64,000 bases of DNA from Marivivens donghaensis (GCF_030410045.1 NZ_JAUFRA010000005.1:310001-374000); one strand, 5' to 3'. Counted from the first letter of the stretch, positions 1 to 8,589 are shown. Made by a program: numbers and translations. The notes: a model not told the origin generated them from the sequence alone.

Positions 1-474
1 GGGCTCTTCTTCTTTTTCGGGACCAGATGATCCGACCAGACCACCTGTCATCGCCTTAAAGAATGCGGCTTGCTGCGCCTGCATCGCCTCTAGACCCGGA
101 ATAGCGGGCATCGAGGGCTGCGATTTGGTCATCTTTTCCATCATCGACGACTGGCTCTGACGGAGCATTTCGAACGACGCAGCGAGGAACTGTGGCACCA
201 CAGAGGTCGCTTGGGTCGTGTAGCTGCGCACCAGATCGGTGAGCACATCCACCGGAAGCACGCTTTCCCCGCGGCTTTCATGTTCTGCAATGATCTGAAG
301 GAGATACTGACGAGTCAGATCATCCCCAGACTTCAGATCTACAATCTGAACTTCACGGCCTTCACGAATGAACAGCGCGATATCCTCAAGCGTCACGTAG
401 TCGCTTGTTTCAGTATTGTAGAGGCGGCGGCTTGCGTACCGTTTGATGAGCAGTGGTTTGTTTGTTTCGGCCAC
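1..474 (-). CDS. phaR: PhaR, PHA synthesis repressor (C-terminus cut by window)
   Basis: Reads leftward from a GTG at 474 and runs off the left edge after 158 codons, so the C-terminus is missing. PhaR is the cytoplasmic repressor that also binds PHA granules: it holds the phasin gene and usually its own gene off until nascent polymer titrates it away. The first ~60 residues (KPLLIKRYASRRLYNTETSD, then YVTLEDIA) match the PHA accumulation regulator DNA-binding domain. The following part is the helical polymer-binding region, rich in Gln and Met. GTG is chosen because a GGGAGGGA ribosome site lies just upstream (478-485) and no ATG fits. It lies downstream of phaP but behind a strong terminator, so it probably has its own promoter in 475-540. 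Confidence 0.9.
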   Translation of the reverse strand, partial: MAETNKPLLIKRYASRRLYNTETSDYVTLEDIALFIREGREVQIVDLKSGDDLTRQYLLQIIAEHESRGESVLPVDVLTDLVRSYTTQATSVVPQFLAASFEMLRQSQSSMMEKMTKSQPSMPAIPGLEAMQAQQAAFFKAMTGGLVGSSGPEKEEEP

Positions 475-500
475 GGGTCCCTCCCCGAACGTTTGCGGCA

Positions 501-522
501 ATGCAGCGAGCCTATGCTGCAT
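501..522. promoter_or_regulatory. Inverted repeat upstream of phaR
   Basis: ATGCAGC (501-507) and GCTGCAT (516-522) form a perfect 7-bp inverted repeat with 8 bases between, 27 bases upstream of the phaR start. It shares TGCAG/CTGCA elements with the two boxes ahead of phaP, so it may be the autoregulatory PhaR site. That role is inference, because the spacing differs from the phaP boxes. Confidence 0.35.
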
Positions 523-544
523 CTGATTAAAAAGAAAGAATAAA

Positions 545-574
545 GAAAGGGCGAGCTGTTTTCACAGCTCGCCC
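545..574 (-). terminator. Terminator of phaP
   Basis: Perfect 11-bp stem (549-559 with 564-574) around a 4-base loop. Reading leftward it is followed by CTTTCTTTATT, so it ends phaP transcription before phaR. Confidence 0.85.
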
Positions 575-619
575 ATCATTTCCGACCTAAAGGGAGGAGG
601 ATCAGGTCGGTAAGTCGAA

Positions 620-1063
620 TTACTTCGCAGCAGCTTTTTTCGCAGCAGCAGTAACTTCGGTGGTTGCTTTTTTCGCAGCAGCGGTCAGGTCTTCCTGAGC
701 GGTTTTGCCAGCAGCCATCATCAGTTCCAGAGTGTCTGTCTGAACTTTTTTCGCGATTTCAGCGAAAGCAGCCATGTGCTCTGCAGCAGCTTCAGCAGCA
801 GTCGAAGCGAAATCGGTAACCGATTTTGCGTAGTCAGCAGGCTCTGCTTTAACGGTCGACAGCTCGGTCAGTTTTGCCAGAGTGTCTTGAGCCCATTTTG
901 CCGACAGTTCGGTCGATTTCTGAGCAGCGTCGATCGCAACAGCCGACATTTTTTCAGCCAGAGTGGTTTGCGATTTGTAAGCGTCTTCCATCGATTTGGT
1001 GTCGATCGGGAATGCGCCCATCATGTCTTTGAATACAGCGGTAAAATCAGTAGTAGCAGTCAT
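620..1063 (-). CDS. phaP: Phasin (PHA granule-associated protein)
   Basis: 147-residue phasin. Phasins coat intracellular PHA granules and limit granule size and coalescence. The protein is almost entirely helical and low in complexity, with a Phasin_2-like N-terminal half (TDFTAVFKDMMGAFPIDTKS). It ends in an Ala/Lys-rich repeat region (AAKKATTEVTAAAKKAAAK) of the kind often seen in PHA-binding tails. The codons are very uniform, as in highly expressed genes. It sits between phaR and phaC on the same strand, with its own promoter at about 1122-1150 carrying PhaR-type boxes and its own terminator. This fits strong, PhaR-controlled expression independent of phaC. Confidence 0.9.
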   Translation of the reverse strand: MTATTDFTAVFKDMMGAFPIDTKSMEDAYKSQTTLAEKMSAVAIDAAQKSTELSAKWAQDTLAKLTELSTVKAEPADYAKSVTDFASTAAEAAAEHMAAFAEIAKKVQTDTLELMMAAGKTAQEDLTAAAKKATTEVTAAAKKAAAK

Positions 1064-1121
1064 CGGTAATACCTTTCAGGGTATGTGCGGCGCTTGCCGC
1101 TGGGTCATTTGTCTTACCGAC

Positions 1122-1168
1122 AATATGCATGCTGCGCTGCAGCATTTCAAGTTTTTTCTGCACTGCAG
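1122..1168 (-). promoter_or_regulatory. phaP promoter with two PhaR-type boxes
   Basis: On the minus strand TTGAAA (1145-1150) and CATATT (1122-1127) lie 17 bases apart and make a plausible sigma-70 promoter for phaP. Two CTGC-N3-GCAG dyads are present: 1132-1142 inside the spacer and 1158-1168 just upstream of the -35. From memory, CTGC-N3-GCAG is the type of site bound by PhaR in Paracoccus and Rhodobacter. The placement would let PhaR block RNA polymerase directly. Confidence 0.65.
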
Positions 1169-1211
1169 AATATGAAATTTCTGCGACACAGCAAAATCAG
1201 TAGGTTAGACC

Positions 1212-1240
1212 CCACCAGAAGGTTATTCCCCCTCTGGTGG
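1212..1240. other. Hairpin around the phaC stop codon
   Basis: CCACCAGA (1212-1219) and TCTGGTGG (1233-1240) pair perfectly, with the phaC stop codon in the loop. No T tract follows, so a classical terminator is unlikely. It may protect the mRNA 3' end or be chance. Confidence 0.3.
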
Positions 1241-3034
1241 TGCTGCCGCTACGTAAGTTCCAGGGGCCGAACAGAGCACTGGATGGGTCGAATCACCCGG
1301 CGTTCTGGCGGGAACCATCTCGCCCGATCGTTCAGCGAGCCACGCGCCCCAACGTGGCCACCACGACCCATCATTGCGCACAGCGGCCGCTTTCCATGCC
1401 TCCGCAGGGCCTGACATGTCAGGATTGGTGTAGTGTCCGTATTTGCCTTTGGACGGTGGGTTCACGATGCCCGCGATGTGACCGCTCTCTGACAGGATAA
1501 AGGTCTTATCCGTCGATCCCATCTGCTGAACACCAGCATAAGAGGCATGCCATGCAGCGATATGATCGGTTTCACACGCAATCGCACAGAGCGGGACATC
1601 CACCTCATTGATCTTCAGCACGTCGCCAGCGAGTTCAAACCCGCCATCCGCAAATTTGTTCTTTTGACAGAGGCCACGCAGGTATTCGATCGCCATCTTT
1701 GCAGGCAAGTTCGTGCCGTCCCCGTTCCAATACAGCAGATCAAAGGCTGGTGGGGTCTCGCCCATCATGTAGCTCTTGATCGCGGGCTGATAGATCAGGT
1801 CACGCGAGCGCAGGTAGCTAAAGGTGCGCGCCATATAGAAGGACTCGAGCACGCCCGTGCGGTTCACCTCGGCCTCAATCCCGTCAACAAAGTCGTCGGT
1901 CAGAAAGACGCTAAACTCGCCCTGATCCGAGAAATCCGTCAGCGTGGTAAAGAAGGTCGCAGAGCTGACAGAGGTATCCCCCTGCTGTTTCATCCGCGAC
2001 AGCGTCAGCGACAATGTGGTGCCCGCGATGCAGTAACCCACCGCATTGATCGACTCGGTACCGCAGATGGATTTCACCTCACGCATCGCGGTGCGGTAGC
2101 CGTCCTCGATATAGTCGTTCAGGCCCGTATCGCGCATCGCAGGACCAGGGTTGACCCAAGAAACGATGAACAGCGTGTAGCCTTGATCCACGATCCATTT
2201 CACAAGGCTGTTCTTTTCCTTGAGATCGAGAATGTAGAATTTGTTGATCCACGGCGGGAACAGAACAATCGGAATATCACGCACCTGATCGGTCGTCGGC
2301 GTGTATTGGATCAGTTCGAACATATGGTTGCGGAATACAACCTCGCCTTTGCTGGTCCCAATATTTTCGCCCAGCTTAAAGGCAGACCCATCCGCGAGCG
2401 ACACTACCAGTTCACCGTCATGCGCTTCTAGGTCGCGCACTAGGTTTTCCAGCCCGTCGATCAGGCTCTGCCCTTCGGTTTCGATCGCGCGTTCCAGTGC
2501 GTCGGGGTTGGTGGGCAGGAAATTCGTCGGGCACATCATGTCGACGACCTGCGCGCCGAAATACTTCAGACGTTTGCGTTCAAGGTCAGAAATCCCCTCG
2601 ATCTCTTCGACACCTTTAGCCAGAGCCTCAGCGTTGATCAGGTATTGCTGCTTGACCATATTGAAATAGGGGTTCGTCTTCCACATCGGGTTGCTAAACC
2701 GACGATCATCGGGCGTGTGATCCTCTGGCGCTTCTAACGTACCCTTTGCCAAGGCCGCCTGAGCCTCTGCAAAATGGGTCAGCGTTTTGCCCCAATATGC
2801 GATCTGTTGCTCAAACAGCTTTGCTGGATTCGCGGCCGCCTCGTTCCAATAGGCCATCGCCGCTTTCATATAGAGCTCTTGCGATGGACCTTGTAATGCC
2901 TCTGGCACATGACGTTTATGAGCGAAAGCGGCCATAACGCGCTGCGTCAAAGCCTCAATTCGCGCCATGTTTTGTTCGAGTTTCGCGAGCTGCGGATGCC
3001 CTGCGGCATCTTCGACCAAATCATTAGTTGTCAT
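1223..3034 (-). CDS. phaC: Class I poly(3-hydroxyalkanoate) synthase
   Basis: 603 residues, the usual size of class I PhaC. It polymerises (R)-3-hydroxyacyl-CoA, mainly 3-hydroxybutyryl-CoA, into storage polyester at the granule surface. The N-terminal PhaC_N domain covers roughly residues 60-250 and an alpha/beta-hydrolase catalytic domain follows. The lipase-like box reads GYCIAG with the nucleophile Cys at residue 335. A later DHIAAWHA holds the likely catalytic Asp and SGHIAGI the catalytic His. The ATG has a GGGGAGGA ribosome site. phaZ is divergent from it across a ~100-base gap, so synthesis and breakdown genes share a promoter region. Confidence 0.97.
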   Translation of the reverse strand: MTTNDLVEDAAGHPQLAKLEQNMARIEALTQRVMAAFAHKRHVPEALQGPSQELYMKAAMAYWNEAAANPAKLFEQQIAYWGKTLTHFAEAQAALAKGTLEAPEDHTPDDRRFSNPMWKTNPYFNMVKQQYLINAEALAKGVEEIEGISDLERKRLKYFGAQVVDMMCPTNFLPTNPDALERAIETEGQSLIDGLENLVRDLEAHDGELVVSLADGSAFKLGENIGTSKGEVVFRNHMFELIQYTPTTDQVRDIPIVLFPPWINKFYILDLKEKNSLVKWIVDQGYTLFIVSWVNPGPAMRDTGLNDYIEDGYRTAMREVKSICGTESINAVGYCIAGTTLSLTLSRMKQQGDTSVSSATFFTTLTDFSDQGEFSVFLTDDFVDGIEAEVNRTGVLESFYMARTFSYLRSRDLIYQPAIKSYMMGETPPAFDLLYWNGDGTNLPAKMAIEYLRGLCQKNKFADGGFELAGDVLKINEVDVPLCAIACETDHIAAWHASYAGVQQMGSTDKTFILSESGHIAGIVNPPSKGKYGHYTNPDMSGPAEAWKAAAVRNDGSWWPRWGAWLAERSGEMVPARTPGDSTHPVLCSAPGTYVAAAPPEGE

Positions 3035-3138
3035 ATGTGCGTCCTCCCCTTAACCTTCGCACATGCAGCATCGCCCTGTCTGCAGAGTTTGGGGACGTTG
3101 CATTGGCTGCATCGTTCCGCGAACAGGAGACGTTACAA

Positions 3139-4410
3139 GTGAAGTATATGTACACTTACGACCTTATGGAAAGCGTTCGTAACACTAATCAGTGGTTAGG
3201 TGCGACAGCGCGTGCATTTGCCGCGTATCCAGCATTGGCCGCGACCTCCAATCCAATGGTCGAATGGCTCGGTGCTTGGGGCGAAGTGACTGAACGGACC
3301 TTCTCTCGCATGGTTGCGAAACCTGACTGGGGTATTCCTTCGGTTCAGACGGGCGACGGCAAAGACCACATCGTTCAGGTGCAAAAGGTCATCGAACGTC
3401 CTTTTGGCGATCTCGTGCACTTCAAGGTCGCAGGCCGCAAGCCGATGAAACGCCGTGTGCTGCTCGTGGCACCAATGTCGGGCCACTACGCGACCCTCCT
3501 GCGCAAAACCGTGATGAGCCTCCTGCCCGATTGCGAGGTTTACACCACCGATTGGCACAACGCCCGCGACATTCCCGTCAGCGAAGGCAAGTTCGACGTT
3601 GAGGATTACACCCTCTACCTCGTTGATTTCATGAAACACTTGGGCAGCGACATCAACGTGATCGCCGTTTGCCAACCTGTTCCCCTGACCTTGGCCGCAA
3701 CTGCCTATCTGGCAGAGCTTGACCCTAAGGCGCAGCCAAAGACCCTCACCCTGATCGGTGGCCCCGTTGATCCCAGCGCTGCCCCGACCGAAGTGACCGA
3801 CTTTGGCCATTCGGTCACCATGGGCCAGTTGGAACAGACAATGATCCAGCGCGTTGGCTTTAAATACGCAGGCGTTGGCCGCAAGGTCTATCCGGGCCTT
3901 CTGCAGTTGGCTTCGTTCATCTCGATGAACGGTCAAACCCACGCTGAAGCATTCCAGAACCAGATTTTCCGCGCCGCGAAGGGCGAGTCTTCGGATCACG
4001 ACAAACATAACGTGTTCTACGACGAATACCTCGCCGTGATGGATATGACGGCAGAGTTCTATCTGTCGACCGTTGAGCGCGTGTTCAAAAACCGCGACAT
4101 CGCCCGCAACGCGTTCACCGTGAACGGCCATAAGGTCGACATCTCTAAGATCACGACCGTTGCTGTGAAAACTGTCGAAGGCGAAGAGGACGACATCTCG
4201 GCACCCGGTCAATGCAAAGCCGCACTGGACCTCCTGACCAACCTGCCAGACGAGAAAAAAGCTTGGCACGTTGAACCGGGTGCAGGTCACTACGGTATCT
4301 TTGCTGGCGGCAGCTGGCGCAACAACATCCGCCCGCTCGTGCTCGACTTTATCGATGCGAATGCTGGCACAGCGCCCGCGAAACCCAAGGTCGTCGCGGT
4401 TAACGGCTAA
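3139..4410 (+). CDS. phaZ: Intracellular poly(3-hydroxybutyrate) depolymerase
   Basis: 423 residues. PhaZ breaks down native intracellular PHB granules, the reverse of phaC's role. I start it at GTG 3139 because AGGAGA (3124-3129) is well spaced for it; the ATG at 3148, giving MYTYDLMESVR, is the alternative. The family shows an alpha/beta-hydrolase fold in which the nucleophile is Cys: here AVCQPVPL puts it at residue 178. AGHYGIFAG near the C-terminus supplies the catalytic His. Divergent from phaC, and ended by a clear terminator. Confidence 0.93.
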   Translation: MKYMYTYDLMESVRNTNQWLGATARAFAAYPALAATSNPMVEWLGAWGEVTERTFSRMVAKPDWGIPSVQTGDGKDHIVQVQKVIERPFGDLVHFKVAGRKPMKRRVLLVAPMSGHYATLLRKTVMSLLPDCEVYTTDWHNARDIPVSEGKFDVEDYTLYLVDFMKHLGSDINVIAVCQPVPLTLAATAYLAELDPKAQPKTLTLIGGPVDPSAAPTEVTDFGHSVTMGQLEQTMIQRVGFKYAGVGRKVYPGLLQLASFISMNGQTHAEAFQNQIFRAAKGESSDHDKHNVFYDEYLAVMDMTAEFYLSTVERVFKNRDIARNAFTVNGHKVDISKITTVAVKTVEGEEDDISAPGQCKAALDLLTNLPDEKKAWHVEPGAGHYGIFAGGSWRNNIRPLVLDFIDANAGTAPAKPKVVAVNG

Positions 4411-4416
4411 ACGAAC

Positions 4417-4440
4417 AAAGGGGCCTCAGGGCCCCTTTTT
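4417..4440 (+). terminator. Terminator of phaZ
   Basis: GGGGCC (4420-4425) pairs with GGCCCC (4430-4435) across a short loop, extended by A-T pairs and followed by a T run (4436-4440). Confidence 0.85.
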
Positions 4441-4442
4441 GC

Positions 4443-4502
4443 TGCCTTTGTGCTGTAAATATGACGGGTGAATTGGCCGCAGGCCAAGAGGGCAGCGCCC
4501 TC
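4443..4502. repeat. Dispersed two-hairpin repeat, copy 1
   Basis: A conserved 20-base head (4443-4462) is followed by two small hairpins: TTGGCC-GCA-GGCCAA (4473-4487) and GAGGGC-AGC-GCCCTC (4488-4502). A second copy lies at 28511-28570. The head is 18/20 identical between copies. The stems differ in sequence but stay paired, and the loops GCA and AGC are kept. Copy 1 lies between the convergent phaZ and hydrolase genes. Confidence 0.7.
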
Positions 4503-4506
4503 CACC

Positions 4507-5214
4507 TTACTGCAGAACCAAGGGCTGCTTCATCCACGACCGCAGGGTTTCCCCAAAGGCGGCGGGGGCCTCTAGGCTAGGCAAATGACCAACACCTGGC
4601 AGCACAGCAAGTTGCGCGTAGGGGATCAACTGCGCCATAAATTCGTGGCGTTTGACTGGGAAAACGGTGTCCTCTGCCCCGCAGATCAAAAGCGCAGGCT
4701 GTTTGATACGGCGCAGGGTGCTTTGTTGATCGCGGCGGCGCTGCATGGCGCGGCATTGGCGGACATAGGTTTCTGCCCCGCCCGCTTTGCCCATGGTTTG
4801 CAACTTGCCCCAAACGTCCTTGCGATGGGCGGCACCGATGGCTTCCATCGGGACTTCTTTGGCTAAGATATCCTCAAACCGCCCTGCCCGCGCACCGACG
4901 ATCCGCAGTTCCCTTTCGGCGGAATCCTGTGGCGTCTCGGGTAAGGGCGAGGTCGAGATCAACGCAACCCGCGTAACACGCTCAGGCGCGCGGCGCAAAA
5001 TCTCCATCGCGACCATGCCGCCAAATCCATGCCCCGCGAGGGCAAACTTCTGAGGCAAACCGGGCAAGAGGTTCGATGCGATTTCGTCAATCCGCTCGCC
5101 TTGGCAGGTCGGTGCGACCATCACGGGGCGCTCTCGGCCTAATGCCGTAAGCTGCGGTAAAAACAGTCTGATATCCGACAAAATGCCGGGTAAAAGAACC
5201 ATTGGTTCGGTCAT
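4507..5214 (-). CDS. Alpha/beta hydrolase lacking the nucleophile serine
   Basis: 235 residues with an alpha/beta-hydrolase fold: an early LLPGILSD oxyanion-loop region, an ICGAEDTVFP acid strand and GVGHLPSLE with the usual His. The nucleophile elbow, normally G-x-S-x-G, reads GHGFGG, so position 63 is Gly where Ser is expected. I checked this directly: the codon is GGA. Either the protein is not a classical serine hydrolase (perhaps a binding protein or a related lyase-like enzyme) or it is inactive. The frame is otherwise intact with a good ribosome site (AGGACACC). The substrate cannot be told from the neighbours; a second hydrolase follows at 5339-6082. Confidence 0.75.
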   Translation of the reverse strand: MTEPMVLLPGILSDIRLFLPQLTALGRERPVMVAPTCQGERIDEIASNLLPGLPQKFALAGHGFGGMVAMEILRRAPERVTRVALISTSPLPETPQDSAERELRIVGARAGRFEDILAKEVPMEAIGAAHRKDVWGKLQTMGKAGGAETYVRQCRAMQRRRDQQSTLRRIKQPALLICGAEDTVFPVKRHEFMAQLIPYAQLAVLPGVGHLPSLEAPAAFGETLRSWMKQPLVLQ

Positions 5215-5338
5215 TGGTGTCCTGCCCCCGCGTCATCCGCGGAATTGCCTGCGTCAGTCTTTCGCGAGTGTTTTCACCCGTCTTAACCGCATCATGGCGC
5301 AACTCTCCTTTTGAGGGAAGAGGGCAAAGGATCACAAT

Positions 5339-6082
5339 TTAGCCGATACGTTCCAAAATATCACAGACCGACTTTTCGATCAGCGCCAGACAGGCCGGAT
5401 CAGAGAACCGATGGTCCGCGCCTTTGACGACCGTCAGTTGGATATCGTCGCCCTGCGCATGGGCAAAAAGGCGTTCCGCGACGTCCTGCGTGACCACATC
5501 ATCCGCGCTGCCTTGCAGAATGCGCGCGGGGAATGGGAATGTCAGCGGGCTGCGCAGGATCAGGCGCGTGCGGCCATCCTCGATCAAGCGGCGGGTGATT
5601 ACATAGGGCTCAACATATTCGTTCGGAATTTCGATGCGGCCCACCGTCATGATGGTTTCGCGTTCTTCGTCAGTGAACCCCGCCCAATAGCCGTCTTCGG
5701 TAAAGTCGGGCGCACCTGCGATTGTGACCAGACCCGCAACCTTATCCGCGCGTTCGCGGGACAAGAGAAGCGACACCCAGCCACCCATAGAGGAGCCGAC
5801 CAATACGACCTGACCGTCGATCAAGTCGATCGCTGCGCTGGCGTCTTCGAACCAATCACCGATGCAGCCGTCCTCAAAGTCACCATCGCTGATGCCATGG
5901 CCAGAATAGTCGAACCGCAAGAACCCCTGCCCCGATGCCTTGGCCCATTCTTCGAGAGCGAGCGCCTTGGTGCCTTCCATGTCGGACTTTAGACCACCAC
6001 AAAACACGACATAGGGCGCGCGACCTTTGGTGAGGTTATAGGCGATGCGGCGGCCCTCTGGGGTGGTCAGATACTCGGTCAT
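5339..6082 (-). CDS. Alpha/beta hydrolase, serine type
   Basis: 247 residues starting MTEYLTTPEGRRIAYN at 6082 behind a GAGAGAACC ribosome site. The open frame runs much further upstream, but only by passing antisense through thrS, so the longer version is rejected. Intact alpha/beta-hydrolase triad features: nucleophile elbow GSSMGG, acid strand LQGSADDVV, and His in GADHRFSD. This resembles the small carboxylesterase/palmitoyl-protein-thioesterase-like (ABHD10-type) group common in alphaproteobacteria. Substrate unknown. It is transcribed away from thrS, so the two share an upstream region. Confidence 0.85.
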   Translation of the reverse strand: MTEYLTTPEGRRIAYNLTKGRAPYVVFCGGLKSDMEGTKALALEEWAKASGQGFLRFDYSGHGISDGDFEDGCIGDWFEDASAAIDLIDGQVVLVGSSMGGWVSLLLSRERADKVAGLVTIAGAPDFTEDGYWAGFTDEERETIMTVGRIEIPNEYVEPYVITRRLIEDGRTRLILRSPLTFPFPARILQGSADDVVTQDVAERLFAHAQGDDIQLTVVKGADHRFSDPACLALIEKSVCDILERIG

Positions 6083-6241
6083 GGCGGTTCTCTCTTTGAT
6101 TTTTTCGCCACATTTGCCCCGATGACCCAGAATGGCAAGCCTGCGGGCTTGACGTGTCAGCAATCGAGGATCAAAACGCGGCTCGAACCATATACCCGCA
6201 ACCGGGCGTTCCGTGGGCGCCAAACTGACGAGGAGACGGCC

Positions 6242-8188
6242 ATGAGCCAGATTTCCCTTACCTTCCCCGATGGCAATTCGCGTTCTTATGATGCAGGCGT
6301 AACCCCTGCTGAAGTCGCGGCATCTATTGCCCCTTCGCTGGCTAAAAAGGCCATCTCTGCTACTGTGAATGGTGCGCATTGGGACCTTCAGTGGCCGATC
6401 AACGAGGACGCAACTGTTGCGATCAACACAATGCAGGACGATGAACCTGCGCTGGAACTGATCCGTCACGACCTCGCTCACATCATGGCCCGCGCTGTTC
6501 AGGCGATCTGGCCAGATGTCAAAGTGACCATCGGCCCCGTTCGCGATTACGGCTGGTTCTATGACTTTGACCGCGAAGAGCCGTTTACCCCCGAAGACCT
6601 CGGTGAAATCGAAGCGAAGATGAAAGAGATCATCAACGCTCGCGAAGAGGTAAAGACCGAAGTGTGGGACCGTGCTCGCGCGATCAAACATTACGAGGAC
6701 ACCAACGAGCCCTATAAGGTCGAGCTGGTGAACCGCATCCCCGAAGGCCAAGACCTGCGGATGTATTGGCACGGAGACTGGCAGGACCTCTGCCGCGGTC
6801 CGCACTTGCAGAACACTGGTCAGGTTCCCGCTGACGCGTTCAAACTGACCCACGTGGCGGGTGCATATTGGCTCGGTGATAGCTCGCGTCCTATGTTGCA
6901 GCGTATCTACGGTATCGCGTTCAAAAACCGCAACGACCTGAAGGCGCACCTCAACATGCTTGAGGAAGCGGCAAAGCGGGATCACCGTAAGCTCGGTAAA
7001 GAAATGGACCTCTACCACATGCAGGAAGAGGCACCGGGTCAGGTGTTCTGGCACCCGAACGGCTGGACCATTTACACCACGCTGCAGGACTACATGCGCC
7101 GCCAGCAGCGCCGTGACGGCTATGTCGAGGTGAACACCCCGCAGGTCGTGAACCGCAAACTGTGGGAAGCCTCGGGTCACTGGGAAAACTACCAAGAAAA
7201 CATGTTCATCGTTGAAGTTGACGAAGATCATGCCCGTGAAAAAACCGTCAACGCGCTGAAACCGATGAACTGCCCTTGCCACGTTCAGGTGTTCAACCAC
7301 GGTCTGAAATCCTACCGAGACCTGCCGCTGCGTATGGCTGAATTTGGGTCGTGCAACCGTTATGAACCCTCGGGCGCTCTGCACGGGATCATGCGTGTGC
7401 GTGGCTTTACCCAAGACGACGCGCACATCTTCTGCACCGACGACCAGATCGAAGCCGAAACGAAGAAATTCATCGACTTCCTCGCTGGGATTTACGCGGA
7501 CCTTGGCTTCCACAATTGGAAGATCAAACTCTCTACCCGTCCTGAAAAACGTGTTGGTTCGGATGAGAGCTGGGATCGTGTAGAGGCCGCTCTGGGTGAT
7601 GCGTGTAAGGCTGCGGGCTACAACTACGAAATCCAAGAAGGCGAAGGCGCGTTCTATGGTCCGAAGTTGGAATTCGTTCTGACCGACGCGATTGGCCGTG
7701 ATTGGCAGTGCGGCACCCTGCAGGTTGACCCGAACCTGCCAGAGCGTCTGGATGCGGTTTACGTTGGCACCGACGGCGACAAACATCGCCCCGTCATGCT
7801 GCACCGCGCGGTTCTGGGATCGTTCGAACGCTTCATCGGTATTCTGATCGAAGAGCACGCAGGCAAACTGCCGTTCTGGCTCGCGCCGCGTCAGGTGGTT
7901 GTGGCGTCGATCGTGTCGGATGCAGACGGTTACGTGGCTGAGGTCGTTGAGGCGCTGCAGGCACGCGGTATCCGCGCTGAAGCCGACACCCGCAACGAAA
8001 AGATCAACTACAAGGTCCGTGAACACAGCCTTGGCAAGGTGCCTGTCATCCTCGCCATCGGCGCACGCGAGGTCGAGGAACGCACCGTGTCCGCCCGCCG
8101 TCTGGGTGAAAACAAGACCGAGACCATCGCTCTTGACCAGATCATCGCTGATCTAGCTGTTGAAGCGACACCGCCCGATCTGCGGTAA
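6242..8188 (+). CDS. thrS: Threonyl-tRNA synthetase
   Basis: 648 residues; charges tRNA-Thr. An N-terminal TGS domain (residues ~1-60, ISLTFPDGNSRSYDAG) is followed by the editing domain (RHDLAHIMARA with HxxxH), the class II catalytic core (MNCPCHVQVF containing the zinc Cys, and a YEPSGALHGIMRVRGFTQDD stretch of motif 2), and the anticodon-binding domain at the C-terminus. The start at 6242 is set by an AGGAGA site just upstream and by the family N-terminus. The in-frame extension back to 6122 is not part of the protein. Confidence 0.98.
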   Translation: MSQISLTFPDGNSRSYDAGVTPAEVAASIAPSLAKKAISATVNGAHWDLQWPINEDATVAINTMQDDEPALELIRHDLAHIMARAVQAIWPDVKVTIGPVRDYGWFYDFDREEPFTPEDLGEIEAKMKEIINAREEVKTEVWDRARAIKHYEDTNEPYKVELVNRIPEGQDLRMYWHGDWQDLCRGPHLQNTGQVPADAFKLTHVAGAYWLGDSSRPMLQRIYGIAFKNRNDLKAHLNMLEEAAKRDHRKLGKEMDLYHMQEEAPGQVFWHPNGWTIYTTLQDYMRRQQRRDGYVEVNTPQVVNRKLWEASGHWENYQENMFIVEVDEDHAREKTVNALKPMNCPCHVQVFNHGLKSYRDLPLRMAEFGSCNRYEPSGALHGIMRVRGFTQDDAHIFCTDDQIEAETKKFIDFLAGIYADLGFHNWKIKLSTRPEKRVGSDESWDRVEAALGDACKAAGYNYEIQEGEGAFYGPKLEFVLTDAIGRDWQCGTLQVDPNLPERLDAVYVGTDGDKHRPVMLHRAVLGSFERFIGILIEEHAGKLPFWLAPRQVVVASIVSDADGYVAEVVEALQARGIRAEADTRNEKINYKVREHSLGKVPVILAIGAREVEERTVSARRLGENKTETIALDQIIADLAVEATPPDLR

Positions 8189-8210
8189 TCAAAACATTCT
8201 AAGAATTTGG

Positions 8211-8240
8211 AAAGGCGCGCTTAAAAGTGCGCCTTTTCTT
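8211..8240 (+). terminator. Terminator of thrS
   Basis: AAAGGCGC (8211-8218) pairs with GCGCCTTT (8229-8236) and a T-rich tail follows. The stop codon of the convergent membrane-protein gene lies in the loop. Confidence 0.8.
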
Positions 8241-8589
8241 CGTCTGGTTTACCCGCTGCAATCGCGAGGATCCCGCCGACGCCTGCCATGCCGATTGGGA
8301 ACATGGTGGCAAAGTTAAAGCCGAACGCGGCATACATCATCACCGCCGACACCATCAAAAGCCCCCCTCCCCAGAGCGCACGGTATTTCGCCATACCAGA
8401 CCCCGTGATCGCGAGGATCGGGCCGAGGAAGCTCGCCGCTTTGATAAAGGCAGGATTGGTTACGACGCCAAAAATTTCTCCGACTTCGGAATGGGTTTCG
8501 GTCAGGGACACATAGCCAAAGCTGAAAATCCCGATGATCATACCGATCACCCCGCCGAAAATACCCAATGCTTTGGCTGCGCTCCGCAT
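8221..8589 (-). CDS. Small multi-spanning membrane protein of unknown function
   Basis: 122 residues from an ATG at 8589 with an AGGAG site. Four hydrophobic segments are visible: GIFGGVIGMIIGIFSFGYV, a second around AASFLGPILAITG, a third around LWGGGLLMVSAVMMYAAFG, and a Gly/Ala-rich fourth near GMAGVGGILAIAAG. A short charged tail (KPDEEKAHF) follows. I do not recognise a functional family. It converges on thrS and has no operon partner, so no role is assigned. Confidence 0.75.
   Translation of the reverse strand: MRSAAKALGIFGGVIGMIIGIFSFGYVSLTETHSEVGEIFGVVTNPAFIKAASFLGPILAITGSGMAKYRALWGGGLLMVSAVMMYAAFGFNFATMFPIGMAGVGGILAIAAGKPDEEKAHF

Noticed and set aside
1212..1240. Hairpin at the phaC stop as a Rho-independent terminator
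   Set aside because: The stem is perfect but no T tract follows on the minus strand; listed only as a structure.
5339..8026. An 895-codon open frame on the minus strand covering the second hydrolase and most of thrS in antisense
   Set aside because: Only its last 248 codons are a real gene. The rest is a codon-bias shadow of thrS with no family resemblance, and the ribosome site is at 6082.
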